Notes under the pieces: model-generated | What the model saw: only the letters and a program-made list of their open reading frames with translations | The model's database searches: none | What the model was told of the DNA's origin: nothing | Position numbers and translations under genes: made by a program | In this document: positions 27,745 through 37,518 of the stretch, piece by piece | How the letters are laid out: every line of letters starts with the position of its first letter | Numbering within the stretch: position 1 is the stretch's first letter | Source: JARRQJ01 sp963810615 | GTDB lineage: Bacteria > Pseudomonadota > Gammaproteobacteria > DRLM01 | Assembly: GCA_963810615.1 (NCBI GenBank) | Contig: CAWEOA010000001.1 | Location: 124,001-188,000 of the forward strand | Reading direction: 5' to 3' | Length of the DNA stretch: 64,000 nt

Positions 27745-27855
27745 TGGAATAATCGGGCGGGGCGGGGCGCTTCGCCGCGCGGCGGATATGACGCTGCTAT
27801 TTCGCATCGTTACTCAGTACAATATGGCGTTTATTTTCTCGGCCGAACTCGATAA

Positions 27856-29157
27856 ATGCGTACTACTCTTCAAGCCGTTCGCGGCATGCACGACATCCTT
27901 CCGGAGCAATGCCGGTATTTCGCCTATCTGGAACAGGTAACCCGCGAGGTCCTGGAAGGCTACGGCTATGAAGAGATCCGCATGCCCTTGTTGGAGAGCA
28001 CCGAACTGTTCAAACGCACCATCGGCGAGGTGACGGATATCGTCGAGAAGGAGATGTACACCTTCGAGGACCGCAACGGCGACAGTTTGAGCCTGCGTCC
28101 CGAGGGCACCGCCGGTTGCGTGCGCGCCGGGATCGAAAACGGCTTGCTGCACAATCAAACCCGCCGGTTTTGGTATGCCGGTGCGATGTTCCGCCATGAA
28201 CGGCCGCAACGGGGACGCTACCGGCAATTTCATCAGTTCGGTGCCGAGACCTTCGGCATGGCAGGTCCGGACATCGACGCGGAGTTGATCCTGATGAGCC
28301 AGCGCTTGTGGCGGCGTTTGGGGATAGCGGACGTGCGTCTGGAGATCAATTCCCTGGGCTCGCCGCAGGCACGGGCGGACTATCGTCAGCGCCTGGTCGA
28401 CTATCTCAGCGGTTTTCAGTCCGAATTGGATGAGGACAGCCGGCGGCGTCTGCACAGCAATCCGCTGCGCATTCTCGACAGTAAGAATCCGGCCATGCAG
28501 GCTATCATCGCCGGGGCGCCGCGCTTGCTGGAGATGCTCGATGCCGAATCCGAAGACCACTTTGCTAAGCTGCAACAGTTGCTGGATGACGCCGGCGTGG
28601 CCTATAACGTCAATCCGCGCCTGGTGAGAGGCTTGGATTATTACACCAAGACGGTGTTCGAATGGATCACCGATCGTCTCGGCGCGCAGGGCACGGTCTG
28701 CGCGGGCGGGCGCTACGACGGATTGGTGGAACAATTGGGCGGGCGGCCTACCGTAGCGGCGGGTTTCGCCATGGGCGTGGAGCGCTTGGTGGCCTTGCTG
28801 GAAGAGGGGGGCGCGGCGCCGGTTTTCGCGGCGCCTGATTTCTACCTCGCAGTGGTGGGCGACGAGGCGCAGCGCCAGGGTATAGCCTGGGCGGAACAGT
28901 TGCGTACGGCGTGTCCGGCGGCGCGCCTGGTGGTTAACTGCGGCGGCGGCGGATTCAAGGCGCAACTGAAACGCGCGGATAAGAGCGGCGCGGTCTTTGC
29001 CTTGATACTGGGCGAGGAAGAGGTGCGCACCGGCCGCGTGGCGGTCAAACCCCTGCGGCAGGAGGCGGCGCAGCGCGACTGGGACTGGCAGGATTTTTTG
29101 CGGGTGATTACAGGGCAGGGCGGCGCCGCGATCGCCCGACTCATATTGCAGCATTAA
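27856..29157 (+). CDS. hisS: Histidyl-tRNA synthetase
   Basis: Class II synthetase charging tRNA-His. The opening LQAVRGMHDILPEQ is characteristic; motif 2 is in MFRHERPQRGRYRQFHQFG; the histidine-specific loops are LVRGLDYYTKTVFEW and AGGRYDGLVEQLGG; motif 3 is AAGFAMGVERL. The anticodon-binding domain covers the last ~95 residues. Length (433) is normal. It follows rodZ after 111 bases without ispG. Confidence 0.97.
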   Translation: MRTTLQAVRGMHDILPEQCRYFAYLEQVTREVLEGYGYEEIRMPLLESTELFKRTIGEVTDIVEKEMYTFEDRNGDSLSLRPEGTAGCVRAGIENGLLHNQTRRFWYAGAMFRHERPQRGRYRQFHQFGAETFGMAGPDIDAELILMSQRLWRRLGIADVRLEINSLGSPQARADYRQRLVDYLSGFQSELDEDSRRRLHSNPLRILDSKNPAMQAIIAGAPRLLEMLDAESEDHFAKLQQLLDDAGVAYNVNPRLVRGLDYYTKTVFEWITDRLGAQGTVCAGGRYDGLVEQLGGRPTVAAGFAMGVERLVALLEEGGAAPVFAAPDFYLAVVGDEAQRQGIAWAEQLRTACPAARLVVNCGGGGFKAQLKRADKSGAVFALILGEEEVRTGRVAVKPLRQEAAQRDWDWQDFLRVITGQGGAAIARLILQH

Positions 29158-29176
29158 TTACAGAAAAGGACAGGTT

Positions 29177-29815
29177 GTGGAAGGTTACGAATCGGAGAAA
29201 GAACAGGTTGAGGCCATCAAGAAATGGTGGAAGGCCAATGGCAAGTCCATCATCGTGGGCGTCGTACTCGGCGTGGCGCTGGTAGTCGGCGGCAGGTGGT
29301 GGTTTGCCAATCAGGACAAGCAGGCCGAAATCGCCTCTGAACAGTATGGAGAGGTCCTGCAGGAGATCAACAAGGGCGATACCGACGCGGCCTTGAAGCG
29401 AGGCGGCACCGTGTTGGAGGTCTTCGCAAAATCCAATTATGCCGCGCTGACCGCGCTGGAACTCGCCAAGCTCAAGGTGGATAAAGCCGATCTGGAAGGC
29501 GCGCGTTACTATTTGCAATGGGTGGTGGATCACACTTCGTCGGCACCGCTCAAGGATGTGGCGAGATTGCGACTCGCCCGGGTCCTATTGGCCAAGGGAG
29601 ATAAGGCCGGGGCCTTGCAGGCCGTGGATGCGGTGGATGTGAAGGCCTTTGCCTTACCGACCCAAGAGTTGAAGGGAGATATCCTACTGGCTAAGGGTAG
29701 TCGCGACGAGGCGCGGGCGGCGTACAGCGCGGCGGCCGCTGCCGTCCCCAAAGGGGGCGACCGCAGCCGTATCGAGATGAAGCTCGCTGAAGTCGGCGGA
29801 AAAGGCACGCCTTGA
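29177..29815 (+). CDS. yfgM: YfgM-type ancillary SecYEG protein
   Basis: Inner-membrane protein with a cytoplasmic N terminus (EGYESEKEQVEAIKKWWKANG), one membrane helix (about residues 24-45) and a periplasmic TPR-like domain, as in YfgM, a partner of the Sec translocon and PpiD. It starts with GTG 29177 after AAAGGA. The stop overlaps the bamB start as TGATG. The order hisS-yfgM-bamB-der is conserved. Confidence 0.92.
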   Translation: MEGYESEKEQVEAIKKWWKANGKSIIVGVVLGVALVVGGRWWFANQDKQAEIASEQYGEVLQEINKGDTDAALKRGGTVLEVFAKSNYAALTALELAKLKVDKADLEGARYYLQWVVDHTSSAPLKDVARLRLARVLLAKGDKAGALQAVDAVDVKAFALPTQELKGDILLAKGSRDEARAAYSAAAAAVPKGGDRSRIEMKLAEVGGKGTP

Positions 29816-30945
29816 TGCGCATTGCCTGCTTGGGGTTGGTCGTCCTCCTGATGGCGGCATGCAGCAGCGTCCCTCAAAGCGAACGTCCGGCGCCGCTTCC
29901 GGTATACAGCAAGGACGTGACGGCCAAGGCGTCGTGGTCGCATGGCATGGGCGCATGGAAGGACGCTCCGGAGGGGCGGGTACGACCGGTCATGGCCGAC
30001 GGTATGCTGGTGGTGGTGGATGGTCTGAATTGGTTGCGTGCCTATGATGCTCACAGCGGCAGCCTGCGTTGGGAATTGCGCACCGGACTGACCATTACCG
30101 GCGGCATCGGTGTGGCGGGTGAATCGCTGTTGGTGGGGACGCGTCGCGGTCAAGTGGTTGCGTATGCGCTCAAGGACGGTCATGTGCTGTGGCGGTCGTC
30201 GGTCTCCAGCGAGGTGTTGGCGCCGCCGGCGGTGGCGGACGGCGTGGCGGTTATCCGATCCGGAGATGGCAAATTGTTCGGTTTGAATGTGCAGGACGGT
30301 AAGCAGTTGTGGATGTTCGAACGCTCGGTACCTACCCTCAGTCTGCACGGTACCGGCAGTGCGGTAATCGCGGGCGATGAAGTCTTCGCCGGTCTGGCGA
30401 ACGGCAAGCTGGTGGACCTGAATTTGAAAGACGGCAGCCTGTTGTGGGAAGTAGCCGTTGCCATGCCGCAAGGCCGTTCTGAGCTGGAGCGTATGGTGGA
30501 TGTGGATGCCGATCCGCTGGTGGTGGGTGATACCGTGTATGCGGTCGCCTACCAAGGCAGGGTCGTGGCCCTGGAACGCAGCAGCGGTCGAGAGCTGTGG
30601 GCGCGGGATATGTCCTCGTATCGCAATATGGCCGCTGATGAACACGCCCTCTATGTCAGCGATGACAAGGGCGATGTCTGGGCCTTCGATCGCAGCAGCG
30701 GCGCCGCGTTGTGGAAGCAGCAGAAGTTGCGCAATCGTTCCGTATCGGCGCCGGTGCTGTTCGGCGATTACCTGGTGGTGGCCGATTTCCAGGGTTATCT
30801 GCACTGGTTGGCGCGGGACGACGGCCGCCTGGTGGGGCGTTACCACGTGGATGACGTCGGCGTTGTCGAGGCGCCGTTTCCTGCCGGGAAATTGCTTTAC
30901 GTGCTGGGTCGCGATGGCGCGGTGGTGGCCTTGCGCATGCAATGA
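29815..30945 (+). CDS. bamB: Outer membrane assembly lipoprotein BamB
   Basis: Lipoprotein of the BAM complex that folds outer-membrane proteins. The signal peptide ends at the lipobox LLMAAC, with lipid-modified Cys16. An eight-bladed PQQ-like propeller follows; repeated units such as WLRAYDAHSGSLRWELRTG, VVALERSSGRELWARD and VWAFDRSSGAALWKQ are visible. Length 376 is typical. ATG 29815 is preferred to TTG 29812. Confidence 0.95.
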   Translation: MRIACLGLVVLLMAACSSVPQSERPAPLPVYSKDVTAKASWSHGMGAWKDAPEGRVRPVMADGMLVVVDGLNWLRAYDAHSGSLRWELRTGLTITGGIGVAGESLLVGTRRGQVVAYALKDGHVLWRSSVSSEVLAPPAVADGVAVIRSGDGKLFGLNVQDGKQLWMFERSVPTLSLHGTGSAVIAGDEVFAGLANGKLVDLNLKDGSLLWEVAVAMPQGRSELERMVDVDADPLVVGDTVYAVAYQGRVVALERSSGRELWARDMSSYRNMAADEHALYVSDDKGDVWAFDRSSGAALWKQQKLRNRSVSAPVLFGDYLVVADFQGYLHWLARDDGRLVGRYHVDDVGVVEAPFPAGKLLYVLGRDGAVVALRMQ

Positions 30946-31114
30946 TGCGCAAGGGCGCAGGCCTTGTGCGCCACCATTAAAACTAGAATCTCAGCCGCCC
31001 CGGACAATTGTACGGGGACGGAATGATAATATGCTCCCGTGCTCCTTGAGGATCGATCTCACCGAGCGGATGAGGGCGCTTTCGCTGATAAGTATTGAAT
31101 GAGATCTAAAGGCC

Positions 31115-32500
31115 ATGAAGCCTGTTATCACCCTGGTCGGCCGACCCAATGTCGGCAAGTCCACGTTATTCAACCGCCTTACCCATTCCCGTGCCGCCCT
31201 GGTGGCGGATCTCCCGGGTCTGACCCGCGATCGCATCTACGGTGACGGCAAGATCGGCGATCGTCCCTACATGGTGGTGGACACCGGCGGTTTGAGCGGC
31301 GCGCACGAGGACATGGCCGAGCATATCGCCGGTCAGGCCCGGCAGGCCATTGTCGAGGCGGATGTCGTGCTGTTTTTAGTGGATGGACGGGGCGGTTTGA
31401 CCGCCGGCGATGAACAAATCGCCGCCATGCTCCGCCAGATGAATAAACGAATTTTTGTAGTGGTCAACAAGAGTGAAGGCGCCGATCCCCATCTCGTCGC
31501 GGCGGACTTTCAGGCTTTGGCCTTGGGACAACCCTATGCTGTTTCCGCCGCGCACGGTCACGGCGTGCCGCAATTGATGGAGGCGGTGCTCGCGGAATTG
31601 CCCGCGGCGGATGCAGGCGATGAGGAACTGCGGGATGGGATACGCGTTGCCGTGGTGGGAAAACCCAACGTCGGCAAGTCGACCTTGATCAATCGCATGC
31701 TCGGTGAGGAACGGGTATTGGTCTATGACCAGGCCGGCACTACCCGTGACAGCGTCTATATTCCCTATGAGCGTGACGGACAGCGTTATGTATTGATCGA
31801 TACCGCCGGCGTACGCCGGCGCGCGCGGGTGGAAGACCTCGTCGAAAAATTCAGCGTGGTGAAAACATTACAGGCCATCGATGCCGCCCATGTGGTGATC
31901 ATGGTCTTGGACGCGCGGGAAGGTGTGAACGCCCAGGATCTGACGCTGGCCGGCATGGTGGTGGAGCGCGGCCGTGCCTTGGTGGTTACTGTCAATAAAT
32001 GGGATGGCCTGTCCCAGGAGCAACGGCAACGGATAAAGACGGAAATCGATCGCCGGTTACCGTTCCTGAGTTTCGCGGCCCTCCATTACGTATCCGCCTT
32101 GCACGGCACCGGCGTCGGTAATCTTTTCGATGAGGTGCGCAAGGCCTATGCCGCCGCCATGCGCAAGTTGCCTACTCCTGAACTCACCCGTATCTTGAAT
32201 CAAGCGGTGATCCATTATCCGCCGCCGCTTACCCGGGGGCGGCGGATCAAGTTGCGTTACGCTCATCAAGGCGGCAGCAATCCCCCACTCATCATCGTTC
32301 ACGGCAGTCAGACCGCTGCGCTGCCGGCCACCTATCAACGCTATCTCATCAATACTTTTCGCGACACCCTGCATCTTGAAGGCACACCGGTCCGTATCGA
32401 GTTCAAGACCGGCGCCAATCCCTACGCCGGGAAAAAGAATGTGCTGACCAAGCGTCAGGTGGCTAAGCGCCAGCGCCTGCGACGGCATGTAAAGAAATAA
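31115..32500 (+). CDS. der: Ribosome assembly GTPase Der (EngA)
   Basis: Two tandem GTPase domains act in 50S subunit maturation. Domain 1 has P-loop GRPNVGKST at the N terminus and domain 2 has GKPNVGKST near residue 187; both have DxAG/DTGG switch motifs and NK(S/W)D-type base-recognition motifs (NKSEG in the first is atypical, NKWD in the second is standard). A KH-like domain (about 355-440) and a basic tail complete it. AAAGG precedes ATG 31115. A GC-rich hairpin (about 30997-31022) separates it from bamB. Confidence 0.97.
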   Translation: MKPVITLVGRPNVGKSTLFNRLTHSRAALVADLPGLTRDRIYGDGKIGDRPYMVVDTGGLSGAHEDMAEHIAGQARQAIVEADVVLFLVDGRGGLTAGDEQIAAMLRQMNKRIFVVVNKSEGADPHLVAADFQALALGQPYAVSAAHGHGVPQLMEAVLAELPAADAGDEELRDGIRVAVVGKPNVGKSTLINRMLGEERVLVYDQAGTTRDSVYIPYERDGQRYVLIDTAGVRRRARVEDLVEKFSVVKTLQAIDAAHVVIMVLDAREGVNAQDLTLAGMVVERGRALVVTVNKWDGLSQEQRQRIKTEIDRRLPFLSFAALHYVSALHGTGVGNLFDEVRKAYAAAMRKLPTPELTRILNQAVIHYPPPLTRGRRIKLRYAHQGGSNPPLIIVHGSQTAALPATYQRYLINTFRDTLHLEGTPVRIEFKTGANPYAGKKNVLTKRQVAKRQRLRRHVKK

Positions 32501-32622
32501 GTCAAAGCGGCGTTCACCGTAAGAGCATTAAGGACGTGAAATTGTTTCAGTAGAATTCCTTTGCCTTTCTTTGCGCCTTGACGGCGTTATCTGGTTTTTG
32601 GTTTGGTGCTATCCTCAGCACC

Positions 32623-34446
32623 ATGAATGATTCCTACTTCACGGCGCCCATCGCCCGCCACATTTGGGACGTCAAATACCGCCACCGCGAGGGCGACGTG
32701 GTGCGCGACGCGGTCGTTACCGATACGTGGCGACGCATTGCCCGTGCCGTGGCGGCGGTTGAAGGTCGGGAAAGACAAGACTGGCAGACACGGTTTTTCA
32801 ATGCCTTGGAGGGATTCAAATTCCTGCCGGGCGGTCGCATTCAGGCGGGGGCCGGCACCGCGCACAAGGTCACCTTATTCAACTGTTTTGTCATGGGCGT
32901 CATCGGCGATTCCATGGACGGCATCTTCGAGGCCCTCAAGGAAGGTGCGCTCACCATGCAGCAGGGCGGCGGCGTCGGTTATGACTTTTCCACGTTGCGT
33001 CCGCGCGGTACGCGCGCCTATAGCGTCGGCTCGGTGGCATCGGGTCCGGTGTCCTTCATGCGCATCTGGGACAGTATGTGCGCCACCATCCTCTCTACCG
33101 GTGCGCGCCGCGGCGCCATGATGGGGACGCTGCGTTGCGATCACCCCGATATTGAAGAATTCATCGCCGTCAAACAGGACCGGACCCAGCTGCGGCATTT
33201 CAATATATCCGTCCTGGTCACTGACGCCTTCATGGCGGCGGTTCGCGAAAACGCTGATTGGTCCTTGGTGTTTCCTGTGGATGGACACGAGGTGCGCGGT
33301 GAAACGGTGTTGCGCGCGTGGCCGGGACGCAGCGGCGTGGTCGCGTGCGAGGTGCATCGCCGCGTGCGGGCGCGAATCTTGTGGGAAAAGATTATGCGCG
33401 CCACCTATGACTACGCCGAGCCCGGCGTGTTGTTCATCGATCGCATCAATCAATTAAACAATCTTTATTATCGCGAGACCATCGGCGCCACCAACCCCTG
33501 CGGTGAGGTACCGCTGCCCCCTTACGGCGCGTGCAACCTCGGCTCCATTAATCTTACCCAGTTTGTGCGCGAGCCTTTCAGTAGCCGGGCCTATCTGGAT
33601 GAGAAAGGTCTCGGCGAGACCGCCGGCGCCGCGGTGCGGTTTCTGGATAACGTCATCGATCTCTCCCAGTATCCCTTGCCGGCGCAGGCTGAACAGGCGC
33701 GCGGCTCGCGGCGCATCGGCCTGGGTTTTACCGGTCTGGCGGATGCGCTGATGATGTTGGGTATGGCTTACGACGGCGATGACTCAATGGAATTGGCGCG
33801 AACGGTGATGCGTACTCTCTGTCAGAGCGCCTATCGCGCCTCCATTGCCATCGCCGAGGAAAAGGGGCCGTTTCCATTCTTCGATAAAGATCCATACTTG
33901 GACGGTTTGTTCGCGCGCAGCCTGCCCGCAGACATCCGCGATGGCATCGCCCGTTACGGCATCCGCAACAGTCATCTCACCGCCATCGCGCCGACGGGCA
34001 CCATCAGCCTGCTGGCCAATAATGTCTCCAGCGGTTTGGAGCCGGTGTTCGACAGCGAATTCACTCGGCGGGTACTGGAACTCGACGGCTCCTATTCCGA
34101 GTATCGGGTGGTCGATTACGCCGTGGCCTTATGGCGTGATCAGGGCGGTGCTGCGACGGCATTGCCGCCGGCATTCAGCGATGCCCATCACCTTGCACCC
34201 GGCGTACACCTCGAAATGCAGGCCGCGATCCAGCCCTATGTGGATCAGGCCATCTCCAAGACCATCAATGTGCCGGCCGATTATGATTTTGCCGCGTTCC
34301 GTGACCTCTACCAGCTCGCTTTCGACAAGGGCTTGAAGGGTTGTACCACCTTCCGTCCCAACCCGGTGACCGGTGAGATCCTGCGCGGCACGGCAGCGGA
34401 GGAGGCGGCTTCACATTGCTGCAATCTGGAACGGGAGGCGGATTGA
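32623..34446 (+). CDS. nrdJ: Adenosylcobalamin-dependent ribonucleotide reductase (class II)
   Basis: Reduces ribonucleotides with a radical generated from vitamin B12, with or without oxygen. The start is ATG 32623; an in-frame alternative 45 bases upstream adds a non-conserved stretch. The ten-stranded barrel has LFNCFVMGVIGDSMDGI (first redox Cys), the finger loop NPCGEVPL with the thiyl Cys, CDHPDIEEFI and the phosphate-binding PTGTISLLANNVS. The C terminus ends in a Cys pair within HCCNLEREAD, presumably the shuttle to thioredoxin. 607 residues is the short class II form. No B12 riboswitch could be recognised in the 122-base leader. Confidence 0.93.
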   Translation: MNDSYFTAPIARHIWDVKYRHREGDVVRDAVVTDTWRRIARAVAAVEGRERQDWQTRFFNALEGFKFLPGGRIQAGAGTAHKVTLFNCFVMGVIGDSMDGIFEALKEGALTMQQGGGVGYDFSTLRPRGTRAYSVGSVASGPVSFMRIWDSMCATILSTGARRGAMMGTLRCDHPDIEEFIAVKQDRTQLRHFNISVLVTDAFMAAVRENADWSLVFPVDGHEVRGETVLRAWPGRSGVVACEVHRRVRARILWEKIMRATYDYAEPGVLFIDRINQLNNLYYRETIGATNPCGEVPLPPYGACNLGSINLTQFVREPFSSRAYLDEKGLGETAGAAVRFLDNVIDLSQYPLPAQAEQARGSRRIGLGFTGLADALMMLGMAYDGDDSMELARTVMRTLCQSAYRASIAIAEEKGPFPFFDKDPYLDGLFARSLPADIRDGIARYGIRNSHLTAIAPTGTISLLANNVSSGLEPVFDSEFTRRVLELDGSYSEYRVVDYAVALWRDQGGAATALPPAFSDAHHLAPGVHLEMQAAIQPYVDQAISKTINVPADYDFAAFRDLYQLAFDKGLKGCTTFRPNPVTGEILRGTAAEEAASHCCNLEREAD

Positions 34447-34760
34447 GTTTGAATGATCGATTGGGCAGTATCCGTAGCCAGCGCCATGGATCAATAATAA
34501 TGATGCGATAGAAAATCACTTGGTGACCACTAGATTTCCGCCGGTCTGGAGAGCGGTGCCCGCGTGCGCCGCCTAATCCAAACTATTCCCCTACTTTGGG
34601 CATGGAAATTAGTGAGGAAATTTATATAGTTAAGCTTTCCCGAGTCATCCTATCCTGCCATAATAGCCGCGACGTACCGTCGGCAGGCAACGCTATAGCA
34701 ACGGTTGAAGTCGACGGTCAATTCAATATTGGCTAGTGTAAGTTATAGGGGAGTTAATAA
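34447..34760. other. Gene-free stretch after nrdJ
   Basis: No open frame with coding character. AT-richer than its surroundings, with several possible -10-like boxes (such as CATAATAG near 34670) that could drive the 26-codon frame downstream. No terminator with a T-run was seen. Confidence 0.4.
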
Positions 34761-34841
34761 ATGAATCCAGTCATAGTATTTGTGCTTTTCCCGGTTTGTT
34801 TCATGTTGCTGATCCTGAATGCCGTGATGCAAGGATTGTAA
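34761..34841 (+). CDS. Possible 26-residue single-helix membrane peptide
   Basis: A short frame encodes MNPVIVFVLFPVCFML followed by LILNAVMQGL: essentially one hydrophobic helix with no charged residue. The reason to take it seriously is a strong ribosome binding site (GGGGAG, 34748-34753) seven bases before the ATG. It is not in an operon with either neighbour. I do not recognise a family. Small membrane subunits of this size exist in transport and respiratory complexes, but nothing here identifies a partner. Confidence 0.4.
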   Translation: MNPVIVFVLFPVCFMLLILNAVMQGL

Positions 34842-35242
34842 TAGCGTTTCTGCTCACGGAAAAAAATGTGGGGCTTCCCGTGTTGGTGATGGATAGGCGG
34901 GAAGAAAGAAAATATAAAATCCACGAACGATGAAGGGTGGAGGTAGCGCAGCAATGGATCCCCAAGCCTCCTGAGTGCCTGCCTGTTTGCTGCTGATGAT
35001 GATTATTGCCTAGCGGGATGGTTGTTGCACAGGTCGCGAGGAGAGGTATCTGCGTGTCCACCCAACGCAGGCCTCGAGTCGCGGCCTTCAAGTCCGTGCC
35101 GGGTTTCCGCTTAAACTCTCTTTTATGTTCCGACTATGGTCAGCCGTTGAACAGTGACGCCGCGTCTGGACCGGCATTCCTAACTTTATTAAGATCGCGC
35201 GGTTGATAATTAGGTTTTCAGCAGCATTCTGCAGCTTTTAAT
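34842..35242. other. Gene-free stretch before the LytM gene
   Basis: Only weak frames without ribosome binding sites (for example 35006-35206 plus strand, Arg-rich, no family resemblance). Nothing functional recognised. Confidence 0.4.
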
Positions 35243-36088
35243 TTATTTTCCTTCCAGCTTGGCCAAGGTATTCGGCGCCAAGAACAAACCGGGATCGACG
35301 CGGGCGTTATTGAGGCTGACTCCCCAATGCACGTGGGGCCCGGTGGCGCGGCCGGTTTGGCCCACCAGGCCGATCACTTCGCCGCGCGCCAGCTGTTGTC
35401 CCTTCTTTACCATGATCTTTTGCATGTGGCAGTACATGGTGACCAGTCCTTGGCCGTGGTCGATGAGTACGGTATTGCCGTCGAAGAAATAATTACCGAC
35501 GGCGGCCACCCGTCCCGCCGCCGGGGTGTGGATAGGCGCCCCGGCGTGGGCGGCGATATCCAGGCCGCTGTGGGGATTGCGCGCTTCACCATTGAAGATG
35601 CGGCGCAGACCGAAGGGGCTGCTGATCGGACCTTGCGCCGGCAAGTCGAAGCGTAAGGGCACAGTGTCTTGCGCATGCCATGCCGTAAACACGGCCTGCA
35701 TGACCCGGTGTTCACGGTGAATACGTTTGAGGTCCTGGGTGTTTGGATCCACCTTGCGCTTGTCTTTGATGGTGATTCTTTGCGTCGTGTACGCTTTATC
35801 CTGAATGGTGAAAGTCCGGCTGGTGTGGTGTGCGGCATCGGTTCGGATCTGGAGCGTGGCGGTACCCGGGGTGCTGTTCAGGGGGATGCCGACGATCGCC
35901 AGCCACTGTCCGTCATCCTTGAGCACCATGATGCGCTGGCCGTTGAAATAGACGCTGGGGGCGTGCTGGCCGCCGCCGCTCAGCGGCACGACGGCGATCC
36001 CGCCGGGAACCGGTTCCGCCTGCGGCAGGACGGCGGCGTAGGATAGGCCGTAGAAAAAAGTCAGCAACAGGGCAAATAGATATTTCAT
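35243..36088 (-). CDS. Secreted M23 (LytM-type) metallopeptidase
   Basis: Periplasmic peptidoglycan endopeptidase or cell-division activator. The signal peptide is about 18 residues (MKYLFALLLTFFYGLSYA). An N-terminal beta-rich domain precedes the M23 fold: the zinc ligands are His and Asp in HSGLDIAAHAG and the second His of HVHWG, with catalytic His in MYCHMQ. These zinc residues are intact, so it is likely active rather than an EnvC/NlpD-like activator. Its ATG overlaps the xseA stop by 4 bases, so the two form one operon. Confidence 0.92.
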   Translation of the reverse strand: MKYLFALLLTFFYGLSYAAVLPQAEPVPGGIAVVPLSGGGQHAPSVYFNGQRIMVLKDDGQWLAIVGIPLNSTPGTATLQIRTDAAHHTSRTFTIQDKAYTTQRITIKDKRKVDPNTQDLKRIHREHRVMQAVFTAWHAQDTVPLRFDLPAQGPISSPFGLRRIFNGEARNPHSGLDIAAHAGAPIHTPAAGRVAAVGNYFFDGNTVLIDHGQGLVTMYCHMQKIMVKKGQQLARGEVIGLVGQTGRATGPHVHWGVSLNNARVDPGLFLAPNTLAKLEGK

Positions 36089-37464
36089 GTCTCGTGCTTT
36101 TCGTTGACAGTGGAGATCAAACGGCCTTGCGCGACGCGGGTTTCGATGCGGTCACCAATGTTAACGGCCTCCGCCGTGCGCACTATAGTGCCGTCAGGCA
36201 GCCGTTTGACGATGGCATAACCGCGGTTCAGGGTTGCCAGCGGGCTCACCGCATCCAGGGCTCGACCGAGACCGGCCAGCCGTTGACGGTGAGTTTGCAA
36301 GGTCGTTCTCATTACTTGGAGCAGACGATGGCCCAGCTGTTCCCGTTGTGATTGCAGTTGTTGCAGACGGCGGCTGGGGTCGTGACGCAGCAGTTGGGCG
36401 GTGACGGCGTTCAAGTGCGCCGCGGCGTGGCGCAGATGCCGGCGCCACGCCAGTTGAAAGCGTTGTTCCAGTTCGTCCAGGCGTTGGCCCTGATCACTCA
36501 GGCGCCGCCCCGGGTGTTGCTGCGTCAGGCGCTTGCTCAGCCAGAGTAAGGACTGGGCCTTGTTTTGGTGTTGGCGTTTTATCTGGGTAAGCAGGCGATT
36601 TTCCAGGCTAATAAAAGTTTGCAGCCACTCTTCGCCGTTGGGGCTGACCAGCTCCGCGGCCGCGGAAGGGGTGGCGGCGCGCTGGTCGGCGGCGAAGTCG
36701 GCGATGGTGACATCGATTTCATGGCCTACGCCGCTGACGATCGGAATCGGGCAGGCGTAAATGGCGCGCGCCACGATTTCTTCGTTGAAGGCCCACAGAT
36801 CTTCCAGGGAGCCGCCGCCCCGCGCCACGATGATGACATCACAGCCCCGGCGTTCGCCGGCGAGACGGATCATGCGGGCGATCTCCGGCGCGGCCGCGGT
36901 GCCCTGTACTGGTACCGGATAGATCAGCACCGGGATGGCGGGAAAACGACGGCGGAGCACGCTCAGGATATCGCGGATCGCCGCCCCGGTGGGCGAGGTG
37001 ACCACGCCGATGCAGCGCGGCAGACGCGGCAGGGCTTGTTTGTGGGCGGGATCGAACAGGCCTTCGCTGCTGAGGCGTTTTTTCAGTTCCTCGAAGGCGC
37101 GGCGCAGCAGTCCGTCGCCGGCCTCTTCCATGTGTTCCACCACCAGCTGGAAGTCACCGCGCGGCTCGTAGAGGCTGATCCGCGCCCTGACCAATACCTG
37201 CACACCGTCGCGGGGGGCGAAGGACAACAGTTGGTTGCGCATCTTGAACATGGCGCAGCGTATCTGGGCATCCCGGTCCTTGAGGGAAAAATAGAGATGC
37301 CCGGACCCCGGGCGGGACAAGTTGGAAAGCTCGCCCTCAACCCATACCAGGGAGAAATGGTGGTCCAACAGGGCGCGCACCTCACGATTGAGGCGTGAAA
37401 TGGTGTAAACGTCGCGTTGCGGGCCGGTTCCTGCGGCAGGGCCGGGGCTAGACCGTGATTCCAT
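36085..37464 (-). CDS. xseA: Exodeoxyribonuclease VII large subunit
   Basis: Catalytic subunit of a single-strand exonuclease acting in both directions. The N-terminal OB-fold (about 18-115: YTISRLNREVRALLDHHF) binds ssDNA. The nuclease core contains GVVTSPTGAAIRDILSVLRRR, DVIIVARGGGSLEDLWAFN and GVGHEIDVTIADFAADQRAATPS. Long coiled coils occupy about 270-390. The C-terminal LNRGYAIVKRLPDGTIV segment is standard. Divergent from guaB as in E. coli. xseB is not adjacent. Confidence 0.95.
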   Translation of the reverse strand: MESRSSPGPAAGTGPQRDVYTISRLNREVRALLDHHFSLVWVEGELSNLSRPGSGHLYFSLKDRDAQIRCAMFKMRNQLLSFAPRDGVQVLVRARISLYEPRGDFQLVVEHMEEAGDGLLRRAFEELKKRLSSEGLFDPAHKQALPRLPRCIGVVTSPTGAAIRDILSVLRRRFPAIPVLIYPVPVQGTAAAPEIARMIRLAGERRGCDVIIVARGGGSLEDLWAFNEEIVARAIYACPIPIVSGVGHEIDVTIADFAADQRAATPSAAAELVSPNGEEWLQTFISLENRLLTQIKRQHQNKAQSLLWLSKRLTQQHPGRRLSDQGQRLDELEQRFQLAWRRHLRHAAAHLNAVTAQLLRHDPSRRLQQLQSQREQLGHRLLQVMRTTLQTHRQRLAGLGRALDAVSPLATLNRGYAIVKRLPDGTIVRTAEAVNIGDRIETRVAQGRLISTVNEKHET

Positions 37465-37518
37465 AGTAATATCTTAGCCTATACACGCATTTAATTGGGA
37501 ATGTTTAAGTGGCTGCGG

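Noticed and set aside
27814..29154. 446-codon minus-strand frame opposite hisS
   Set aside because: Complete overlap with hisS; no domain; shadow.
29530..30942. 470-codon minus-strand frame opposite yfgM and bamB
   Set aside because: Antisense shadow, His/Gln/Arg-rich, no initiation signal.
32501..32622. Cobalamin riboswitch before nrdJ
   Set aside because: The leader is only 122 bases and shows no B12-box-like conserved sequence.
36565..37398. 277-codon plus-strand frame opposite xseA
   Set aside because: Antisense to an intact xseA; no domain resemblance.
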